Positions 8,171 to 13,964 of a stretch of DNA of 35,421 bases are shown in pieces. The notes below the pieces were generated by a model. That model worked only from the letters and a program-made list of their open reading frames with translations, was not told the DNA's origin and ran no database searches. The translations under genes and the position numbers were made by a program. The first letter of the stretch is position 1; each line of letters opens with the position of its first letter. The stretch covers positions 1 to 35,421 of the forward strand of contig LNIY01000103.1 of assembly GCA_001449105.1 (NCBI GenBank). Direction: 5' to 3'. Origin of the DNA: Caulobacter vibrioides. Lineage in GTDB: Bacteria; Pseudomonadota; Alphaproteobacteria; Caulobacterales; Caulobacteraceae.

Positions 8171-8308
8171 ATGGCCTATCTCAGCATGGGGGCGCGTCAC
8201 GATACCGCGCCTTCGCGTCGCCGAGTTCGCTGGAACCGCGTCGCCGTCGTCGGCGCCAGCATCGCGCTCTGGGCCGGCCTCATCGCGCTGGCCACCGTCC
8301 TTTTCTGA
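8171..8308 (+). CDS. Small single-pass membrane protein, 45 residues
   Basis: The ATG follows GGAGGAAGAC, one of the best ribosome-binding sites in the window. The product has a basic cytoplasmic N-terminus (RRRVRWNR) and one hydrophobic helix from about residue 24 to the C-terminus (VAVVGASIALWAGLIALATV). Codon use matches its neighbours. No family is recognised. It ends 51 bp before the SRPBCC gene and may share its transcript. Confidence rests on the ribosome-binding site and membrane pattern only. Confidence 0.6.
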   Translation: MAYLSMGARHDTAPSRRRVRWNRVAVVGASIALWAGLIALATVLF

Positions 8309-8359
8309 TTTCGAGGGAACGGCCCGCCTCGGCGTTCCGCCGACGATGAGGCCTTTCGC

Positions 8360-8767
8360 ATGACCCTCCATCCCTGCCGACCGATCAGCATCGGCGTCGC
8401 CCGTCCGGCCGACGCCGTCCAGGCCTATGCGGCCGATCCCGAAAACATGGCCGACTGGGCCGCCGGCATCGGTGACGGCCTGCGGCGCGCGCCCGGCGAA
8501 GACGGCGTGTGGATCGCCGACACCCCGGCCGGCGAGGTCCGCGTGCGCTTCTCGCCCGACAATCCCTTCGGCGTGCTCGACCACTGGGTGACCCTGCCGG
8601 ACGGAACCGAAATCTCCGTCCCGCTGCGCGTCGTGGCCAACGGCGACGGCGCCGAGGTCACCCTGACCCTCTTCCGCCTGCCCGACATGGACGACGCCGC
8701 CTTCGAACGCGACGCCGCGGCCGTCACCCGCGACCTGGAAACCCTGAAGGCCAAGCTGGAGGCCTGA
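8360..8767 (+). CDS. SRPBCC/polyketide cyclase-like protein
   Basis: A 135-residue protein with the START/SRPBCC helix-grip pattern: an N-terminal strand with 'ISIGVARPADAVQAYAADPENMADWAAG' character (the usual first helix and Trp at about 34), central beta strands with DHWVTLPDGTEISVPLRV, and a long C-terminal helix (about 110-133). Such proteins bind small hydrophobic ligands or act on them, but nothing here fixes a ligand. It may be co-transcribed with the small membrane protein before it. A compound repeat follows 6 bp after the stop. Confidence 0.75.
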   Translation: MTLHPCRPISIGVARPADAVQAYAADPENMADWAAGIGDGLRRAPGEDGVWIADTPAGEVRVRFSPDNPFGVLDHWVTLPDGTEISVPLRVVANGDGAEVTLTLFRLPDMDDAAFERDAAAVTRDLETLKAKLEA

Positions 8768-8773
8768 ACAGAC

Positions 8774-8902
8774 CCTCCCCCTGAAGGGGGAGGTGTCGCG
8801 AAGCGACGGAGGGGGATGTGACGTCCGACTCCGACGCTGCCCAGACTTCAGCCGAGACTTCCCCCTCCGGCCCTCCGGGCCACCTCCCCCTTCAGGGGGA
8901 GG
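8774..8902. repeat. Compound G+C-rich intergenic repeat, copy 3
   Basis: Half-units CCTCCCCCTGAAGGGGGAGG (8774-8793) and CCTCCCCCTTCAGGGGGAGG (8883-8902) are inverted relative to each other, each with an inner hairpin (TCGCGAAGCGA; GGCCCTCCGGGCC). It fills the gap between the convergent SRPBCC and PAP2 genes, where it could act as a bidirectional stop or stabilising 3' structure. Confidence 0.85.
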
Positions 8903-8905
8903 ATC

Positions 8906-9640
8906 TTAAGTCTCCGCCAGCGGCGAGCGGAACGACCGCGCCCAGCCCCAGGCGGCCAGCCAGCAAGCCATGGCCCAGGCCGCGCCCACGCACCAGCCGG
9001 CCAGCACGTCGCTGGCCCAGTGGACGCCGAGATAGATCCGGCTCAACCCCACCAGCACCGAGAAGAACACCGCGGATCCCAGGGCCAGGGCCTTCAGCCG
9101 GCGCTTGGCCGAAAACCGCGCGGCCAGCGTCCCCAGGGTCAGGAACACCACCGCCGACAGCATGGCGTGGCCGGAGGGAAAGCTGGGATTGGCCGCCTCG
9201 ACGGCGCGGTAGACCAGGTCCGGCCGCTCGCGCAGGAACAGGTGCTTGAGACCTTGGCTGATCGCCACCCCGCCGACGGCGCCGACCAGCACCACCACCG
9301 CCTCGGCCCAGCGGCGCAGGCAGGCCAGGGCCGCCAGGGTCAACAGCACCAGCAGGGTCAGCACTGTCACCGAGCCCAGGGCCGTGACGTCGGCCGCCGC
9401 CGTATGCAGCCATTCGGGTCCGATCAGCTGATGCGGCTGGCCCGGCACGCGCAGCGCCTGCAGGATCTGCAGGTCGAGCTGGCGCGTGTCGCCCTCGGCC
9501 ACCTCGTCGGCGATGTTCAGGAAGGCCAGCAGGCCAAGGCCCGCCACCAGCAGGGCGGCCGTGGCGGCGATCTCGCGGCGGGCGGCCTTCAGCAGAAGGG
9601 GCAGGTTGCGGCGGGGGTTCAGGCGGAGCTTCGGCGGCAT
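8906..9640 (-). CDS. PAP2-family membrane phosphatase
   Basis: An integral membrane phosphatase of 244 residues with five to six hydrophobic segments. All three PAP2 motifs are intact: K132-x6-RP (KHLFLRERP, 132-140), PSGH (155-158) and SR-x5-H-x3-D (S200, R201, H207, D211). The family dephosphorylates lipid phosphates such as phosphatidate, phosphatidylglycerol phosphate or undecaprenyl pyrophosphate at the periplasmic face. The particular substrate cannot be told. It is divergent from the RcnB-like gene and convergent with the SRPBCC gene. The N-terminal 20 residues are basic and cytoplasmic. Confidence 0.9.
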   Translation of the reverse strand: MPPKLRLNPRRNLPLLLKAARREIAATAALLVAGLGLLAFLNIADEVAEGDTRQLDLQILQALRVPGQPHQLIGPEWLHTAAADVTALGSVTVLTLLVLLTLAALACLRRWAEAVVVLVGAVGGVAISQGLKHLFLRERPDLVYRAVEAANPSFPSGHAMLSAVVFLTLGTLAARFSAKRRLKALALGSAVFFSVLVGLSRIYLGVHWASDVLAGWCVGAAWAMACWLAAWGWARSFRSPLAET

Positions 9641-9700
9641 GCACCCTCAACGCGCGAAAAGCAGATTGGCCGCAACCGGTGCTGAGCAGGTATAGCTACA

Positions 9701-9720
9701 ATGTTTCATGAAAGAAACAT
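9701..9720. promoter_or_regulatory. Operator-like inverted repeat in the PAP2/rcnB-like divergent region
   Basis: ATGTTTCATGAAAGAAACAT holds 7-bp inverted arms (ATGTTTC, GAAACAT) with an inner perfect palindrome TTTCATGAAA. It is A+T-rich against its surroundings and lies 60 bp before the PAP2 start and 85 bp before the RcnB-like start, a normal operator position for either gene. The binding protein is unknown. Confidence 0.45.
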
Positions 9721-9804
9721 GAACCGTTCCTGAGTTGCTTCGTTCATCACCAGTCCAAATCGACCTCAATAAGGTGGGGACATCGAAGGGAAAGGACTAC
9801 AACC

Positions 9805-10176
9805 ATGAAACGTCTCATCATCACCGCCGTCGCCACCACCCTGCTGGCCGGGACCGCCCTGTCGGGGACCGCCATGGCCCAGCCCCGTCACGACGACCGT
9901 CACGACCGCTACGAGCAGCAGCGCGCCTACGAGAAGGGCCGCAAGGACCAGGCTCGCTACGAGCGCAAGCAGGACCGCCGCGAGTACCGCCGCTGGGCCA
10001 AGGGCCAGCGCCTCGACGCCCGCTATCGCGGCGACGGTTACTACGTGAAGGACTACCGCCGTCACGGCCTGCGCCAGCCGCCCCGCGGCTACCGCTGGCA
10101 GCGCGTCGACAACCAGTACGTCCTGGCCGCGGTCGCCACCGGCATCATCGCCTCGGTGATCATCGCCAACAACTAG
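9805..10176 (+). CDS. RcnB-family periplasmic protein
   Basis: A 123-residue exported protein. The signal peptide covers residues 1-25 (MKRLIITAVATTLLAGTALS, cleavage after AMA). The mature part is rich in His, Arg, Asp and Tyr (HDDRHDRYEQQRAYEKG), then carries the RcnB motif near the C-terminus (YVKDYRRHGLRQPPRGYRW…VDNQYVLAAVATGIIASVI). RcnB in enterobacteria modulates nickel/cobalt efflux from the periplasm. Many alphaproteobacterial members have no known metal link, so metal homeostasis is an inference. It is monocistronic, with a textbook terminator 24 bp downstream. Confidence 0.88.
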   Translation: MKRLIITAVATTLLAGTALSGTAMAQPRHDDRHDRYEQQRAYEKGRKDQARYERKQDRREYRRWAKGQRLDARYRGDGYYVKDYRRHGLRQPPRGYRWQRVDNQYVLAAVATGIIASVIIANN

Positions 10177-10200
10177 GGATCTTCGGTCCCTTAAGAAGAA

Positions 10201-10228
10201 GGGCGGCGGAGCGATCCGCCGCCCTTTT
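10201..10228 (+). terminator. Rho-independent terminator of the RcnB-like gene
   Basis: A perfect 10-bp stem GGGCGGCGGA/TCCGCCGCCC (10201-10210 and 10215-10224) closes a GCGA loop and is followed by TTTT. Confidence 0.9.
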
Positions 10229-10243
10229 CGCATGCGCCAAGAC

Positions 10244-10372
10244 CCTCCCCCTGTGGGGGAGGTGGCCCGTAGGGTCGGAGGGGGGACGTTTTCAGCTTGC
10301 GGCGTCTCGGCCGCTTCGCGCCGACTTCCCTCTCCGACCGCTTCGCGGCCACCTCTCCCTTCAGGGAGAGGG
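10244..10372. repeat. Compound G+C-rich intergenic repeat, copy 4
   Basis: A left half-unit with CCTCCCCCTGTGGGGGAGG, then GGCCCGTAGGGTC and GGAGGGGGG. The right half-unit (about 10327-10372) has diverged to CTCTCCCTTCAGGGAGAG with a GCGGCC…GCTTCGCGGCC hairpin. It separates the RcnB-like gene from cobS. Confidence 0.8.
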
Positions 10373-10419
10373 CAAGAAACCCCCTTCCCCTCCCTGGGGT
10401 GGAGCGCTAATCGGAAAAC

Positions 10420-11427
10420 ATGCCCGAACTGACCGACAGCCACGCCGCCGATCCCCTGATCACCCTGGTCCCGGACAAGTGGGTGACGCTTCGCGACGCG
10501 TTCGGCGTCGACAGCGACATGAAGGTCCCGGCCTTCACCCACCGCGACCCGCACGTGCCGGAGATCGACAGCGCCTATCGCTTCGACCCGCAGACGACCA
10601 AGGCCATCTGCGCCGGCTTCGCCAAGGACCGCCGCGTGATGGTCCAGGGCTATCACGGCACGGGCAAGTCGACCCACATCGAGCAGATCGCCGCCCGCCT
10701 GAACTGGCCGCTGGTGCGCGTGAACCTCGACAGCCACGTCTCGCGGATCGACCTCGTCGGCAAGGACGCCATCGTCCTGAAGGAAGGCAAGCAGGTCACC
10801 GAGTTCCGCGAAGGCATCCTGCCCTGGGCCCTGCAGCGCCCGATCGCCCTGGTGTTCGACGAGTACGACGCGGGCCGTCCGGACGTGATGTTCGTCATCC
10901 AGCGCGTGCTGGAGGCCGGCGGCAAGCTGACCCTGCTCGACCAGAACCGGGTGATCCGCGCCAACCCCTATTTCCGCCTGTTCTCGACGACCAACACGAT
11001 CGGTCTCGGCGACACCACGGGGCTCTATCACGGCACCCAGCAGATCAACCAAGGCCAGATGGACCGCTGGTCGATCGTCACCACGCTGAACTACCTCGAA
11101 CACGACGTCGAGGCGGCCATCGTGCTGGCCAAGAACCCGCACTACGACACCGCCGAGGGCAAGCGCACCCTGGCGGCGATGGTCCGCGTGGCCGACATGA
11201 CCCGCAACGCCTTCATGAACGGCGACATCTCGACGGTCATGAGCCCGCGCACGGTGATCACCTGGGCCCAGAACGCCGAGATCTTCGACAACGACATCGG
11301 CCTGGCCTTCCGCCTGACCTTCCTCAACAAGTGCGACGAACTGGAACGCCCCACCGTGGCCGAGTTCTACCAGCGCGCCTTCGGCCAGGACCTGCCGGAA
11401 AGCGCCGCCCGCGTGAAGGTGGCGTAA
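10420..11427 (+). CDS. cobS: Cobaltochelatase subunit CobS
   Basis: A 335-residue AAA+ ATPase. CobS and CobT form the chaperone-like motor that works with CobN to insert Co2+ into hydrogenobyrinic acid a,c-diamide in aerobic cobalamin synthesis. The N-terminal CobS-specific segment comes first. Walker A is GYHGTGKST (77-85), Walker B is VFDEYD (145-150), a sensor Asn is in FSTTNTIG (about 188-195), and the conserved tail contains [14 protein letters not shown]. Length and sequence match the family closely. No cobT, cobN or other cobalamin gene is in the window. Its stop is followed by a terminator, so it is not the head of a cob operon here. Confidence 0.95.
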   Translation: MPELTDSHAADPLITLVPDKWVTLRDAFGVDSDMKVPAFTHRDPHVPEIDSAYRFDPQTTKAICAGFAKDRRVMVQGYHGTGKSTHIEQIAARLNWPLVRVNLDSHVSRIDLVGKDAIVLKEGKQVTEFREGILPWALQRPIALVFDEYDAGRPDVMFVIQRVLEAGGKLTLLDQNRVIRANPYFRLFSTTNTIGLGDTTGLYHGTQQINQGQMDRWSIVTTLNYLEHDVEAAIVLAKNPHYDTAEGKRTLAAMVRVADMTRNAFMNGDISTVMSPRTVITWAQNAEIFDNDIGLAFRLTFLNKCDELERPTVAEFYQRAFGQDLPESAARVKVA

Positions 11428-11453
11428 GAGCCCAGGTCACGTCCGGAACGACC

Positions 11454-11490
11454 GAAGGCGGCCCTCGCGAGGGGGCCGCCTTCTTCGTTT
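11454..11490 (+). terminator. Rho-independent terminator of cobS
   Basis: A strong stem GAAGGCGGCC…GGCCGCCTTC (11454-11483) is followed by TTCGTTT, 27 bp after the cobS stop and before the convergent BlaR-like gene. Confidence 0.85.
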
Positions 11491-11507
11491 CCGGGGGGGC
11501 TGGACGA

Positions 11508-12812
11508 CTAGCGGGTCTTCAGGTCCATGACCGTCCGCTCGCCTTCGCGGACCATCTCCATACGCTTGACGGCGCCGGCCGGCAGGTCGCGCGGGTGGAA
11601 ACCGGCCGGGGCCGGCTGGCCGTCGAGGCGGAACTCGATGTTGCGCAGATCGCCCTTCAGGCGCACGTCGCCGCGATAGACCGCGCCGCCGGGCTTGTCG
11701 CCGGAGGTCTCGACGCTGTCGGCCTCGATGCGGGTCGGCTGGAACGAGGCGCCCGACGGCAGGGTGAGCGTCGGCAGGGAGACCGACCGCTCGGGCCGCG
11801 GCTTGGCGTGGCGGGCCTCGTCGGCCAGGGCGTTGGCGCCCATGACGCCGCCGCCGGCGGCCAGCAGGGTCAGGACCGCGATGGCGAACCGGCGGGCGCC
11901 CGAGATCGGGCCGGCCGGATGCAGGATGGCTTCGAGACGCATGGTCGTACGGGTCCTTTCCCGACCGGTGAAGGCCGGTTGCAGCGAAGGGCCGGCGGCG
12001 GCCTGGCGCAGCACGTCGACCAGGGCTTGGGCATAGGCGCGGCGGGCCTCGGGCGGGGCGGCGCCGACGGCGATCTGGTCGCAGACGGCCTCGCGGGCGG
12101 CCAGCATCCGCCGCCGCAGCGGGCCGGTCAGGGGCGACAGCCAGAACAGGCCCGACAGCAGTTCCTCGATCGGCAGGCGCAGGTTGTCGCGCCGGGCCAG
12201 ATGCGCCAGTTCGTGACGGCAGACCCGGATCAGGGTGTCGCGCGGCAGGGCCTCGACCAGGCCGGCCGGCAGCAGCACGGCCGGGTCCCGCACGCCGACC
12301 AGCAGCGGCTCGGTCACGGCCGCGCCGGCCAGCACGCGGGGCGGCTTCACCCCCAGGGCCAGGGCTTCGGCGGCGACGGCTTCGGACAGGTCGGCGTCCA
12401 CCGGCAAGGCCGTCCGGGCGAGGCCGGCCAGCCGCCTCCGGGCCAGCAGCCAGCCGGCCGCGCGCGCCGGCAGGCCGGCCAGCGACAGGACGACCAGCGC
12501 CCCGGCGATCCAGGCGGCCGGTGCGGCCCAGTAGCGGGGCTGGTCGGCGGCGGTCATCGAGAATTCGGTCAGGTCGACCGACAGCGGCGGCGGCAGAACC
12601 ACCGGATCCGGGCTGGGCAGCGGGATCGCCGCGCCCAGCAGGGTGGCGGCCAGCACGGCGGCGGGCAGCAGGAAGGCCAGGCCCCAGGCCAGCGCCCGGG
12701 CGCGCGGCGCGGCCGTCAGCCGATCCACGCTCCAGCCGAGCGCCAGCCCCAGCAGCCCGACGGGAAGCGTAGCGATGACGCCAAAGCCGAAGGCGGCGAG
12801 CAGCGGGCTCAT
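11508..12812 (-). CDS. BlaR1/MecR1-like M56 membrane metallopeptidase without a beta-lactam sensor
   Basis: A 434-residue protein with several hydrophobic segments in the first 130 residues and one at about 306-325. The zinc site is intact: HELAH (200-204), with a downstream REAVCD (240-245) that supplies the usual acidic ligand. In BlaR1/MecR1 the protease inactivates the BlaI/MecI repressor after a periplasmic penicillin-binding domain is acylated. Here the C-terminal part (about 326-434) is only some 110 residues and has no SxxK…SxN penicillin-binding motifs. It instead reads as a beta-rich segment (VYRGDVRLKGDLRNIEFRLD). The start codon overlaps the BlaI-like stop by 4 bp (ATGA), so the two are translationally coupled. 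The signal sensed is unknown. Confidence 0.85.
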   Translation of the reverse strand: MSPLLAAFGFGVIATLPVGLLGLALGWSVDRLTAAPRARALAWGLAFLLPAAVLAATLLGAAIPLPSPDPVVLPPPLSVDLTEFSMTAADQPRYWAAPAAWIAGALVVLSLAGLPARAAGWLLARRRLAGLARTALPVDADLSEAVAAEALALGVKPPRVLAGAAVTEPLLVGVRDPAVLLPAGLVEALPRDTLIRVCRHELAHLARRDNLRLPIEELLSGLFWLSPLTGPLRRRMLAAREAVCDQIAVGAAPPEARRAYAQALVDVLRQAAAGPSLQPAFTGRERTRTTMRLEAILHPAGPISGARRFAIAVLTLLAAGGGVMGANALADEARHAKPRPERSVSLPTLTLPSGASFQPTRIEADSVETSGDKPGGAVYRGDVRLKGDLRNIEFRLDGQPAPAGFHPRDLPAGAVKRMEMVREGERTVMDLKTR

Positions 12813-13204
12813 TTCGCCTCCTCCCCATCGCTCCCGGCGTCGGCGTCGTCCTCGGCCGCCAGCAGGGCCTGCAGTTCGTCCAGCTCGGCGGCGCTGAGCA
12901 GCTGGCTGCCCGAGAAGGCCGAGGCCGGCAGGGGTCCATCGATGTCGAGCAGCCCGCGCAGGCGCCGCAGCACCCCGCCGATCACCGCCACCTTGGCCTT
13001 GCGCGGGCGGTAGACGGCCAGGCCATGGACGGCGCCGCGCTCCAGCAGGTCCTTGGCCACCATGCGCTCCAGCACCGTGCGGGTGGTCGAGCCGCTCCAG
13101 CCCAGGGTGTCGGCCACGGCCGCCTGCACCTCGCGGGCGCTCATCGCACCGCCCCGCCAGAAGGCCTTCATGACCTCCAGCTCCAGTTCGGAAGGATCGC
13201 CCAT
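12809..13204 (-). CDS. BlaI/MecI/CopY-family transcriptional repressor
   Basis: A 131-residue winged-helix repressor. The N-terminal DNA-binding region runs to about residue 70 (ELEVMKAFWRGGAMSAREVQ and WSGSTTRTVLERMVAKDLL are characteristic). The C-terminal dimerisation helices contain AFSGSQLLSAAELDELQALL. A flexible region at 88-98 corresponds to where BlaR/MecR signalling causes cleavage in relatives. An acidic tail follows. It is the first gene of a two-gene operon with the M56 protease and probably represses itself through the two palindromes just upstream. The regulated genes beyond this operon are not visible here. Confidence 0.9.
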   Translation of the reverse strand: MGDPSELELEVMKAFWRGGAMSAREVQAAVADTLGWSGSTTRTVLERMVAKDLLERGAVHGLAVYRPRKAKVAVIGGVLRRLRGLLDIDGPLPASAFSGSQLLSAAELDELQALLAAEDDADAGSDGEEAK

Positions 13205-13215
13205 GCCGCTCGTCT

Positions 13216-13254
13216 CGCTACTTCGTTAGCGATGACGCTACATTTGTAGCGCAA
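13216..13254 (-). promoter_or_regulatory. Promoter with two BlaI-type operators for the blaI-blaR-like operon
   Basis: CGCTACATTTGTAGCG (13236-13251) is a perfect 16-bp palindrome with the BlaI/MecI core TACA-N2-TGTA. CGCTACTTCGTTAGCG (13216-13231) is a weaker second site. Their centres are 20 bp apart, close to two helical turns. On the minus strand a -35-like TTGCGC (13249-13254) and, 17 bp further, a -10-like CGCTAA (13226-13231) place both operators over the core promoter. Confidence 0.65.
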
Positions 13255-13354
13255 CGAGGGTCAACCAGAAATTTCGCAGGACCGGGAGACCCGCTTGCAT
13301 TGCGGCCGCCGCTCCGACTAAGGCTGCCAGCGCAAGCTTCACCGGAGCGCGTTC

Positions 13355-13933
13355 ATGCTCGCCTCGATCGGCCACGGCCTGGCCAACCTCGCCCGTTTCT
13401 CCGGCCGAGACCCGCGCGAGCGGTTCTGGCCCTATGCGCTCGCCGTGCTGATCGCCGCCTTCGCCGCCATGTTCCTGAGCTTCGGCCTCGGCTTCGCCGA
13501 CAGCTTCCAGAAGACCATCGCCTATGCCGAGGCCCACCCGGAAAAGGCGACGGTGACCCGCTCGGGCGGCAGCGTGTCGGTGACCATCCACGAGCCCTCG
13601 CCCGAGCTGATGCCCGACATGACCCCCATGTTCGTGGGCCTGCGCGTGCTCGCGCCCCTGATCGTCGCCCTGCTGGCCGCCGCCGTCGTCCGCCGGCTGC
13701 GCGACGCGGGCCGCTCGGGCCTGTGGGGCCTGCCGCCGGTGGTGTTCCTGGGGATCGCTCTTTCCCTGTTCCCCGCCATGTTCGAGGGCTTCATGGCCGG
13801 CGACGAACGCGCGATCGGCCTGTTCCTGCCGCTGTTCGCCAACAACATGGCCTACCTGGCCTCGCTGGGCCTGCTGGTCTTCATGCTGTGCAAGGACAGC
13901 AAGCCGGACGCGAAGAAGACGGGCGAGGCCTGA
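13355..13933 (+). CDS. DUF805 family membrane protein
   Basis: A 192-residue inner-membrane protein. It has the DUF805 N-terminal motif RFSGRDPRERFWPYAL (about 14-29), a first transmembrane helix, and a second conserved motif VRRLRDAGRSGLWGLPPVV (about 113-131) leading into two or three more helices. A periplasmic-looking hydrophilic loop at about 48-85 separates helices one and two. Function is not known for the family. The ATG follows GGAGCG. It is divergent from blaI, with the operators between them, so BlaI control of this gene is possible but unproven. Confidence 0.85.
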   Translation: MLASIGHGLANLARFSGRDPRERFWPYALAVLIAAFAAMFLSFGLGFADSFQKTIAYAEAHPEKATVTRSGGSVSVTIHEPSPELMPDMTPMFVGLRVLAPLIVALLAAAVVRRLRDAGRSGLWGLPPVVFLGIALSLFPAMFEGFMAGDERAIGLFLPLFANNMAYLASLGLLVFMLCKDSKPDAKKTGEA

Positions 13934-13964
13934 GCCCCGCCCGCCAGTCGCCTAGCAAAGTCGT

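Noticed and set aside
9735..13013. A 1,092-codon plus-strand open frame.
   Set aside because: It runs in a wrong frame through the RcnB-like gene and cobS and antisense to the M56 and BlaI genes, is Arg/Gly/Gln-rich and has no domain. It is a by-product of high G+C codon use.
11508..13204. A classical beta-lactam resistance locus.
   Set aside because: There is no beta-lactamase or penicillin-binding protein gene nearby and the BlaR-like protein lacks the acylated sensor domain.
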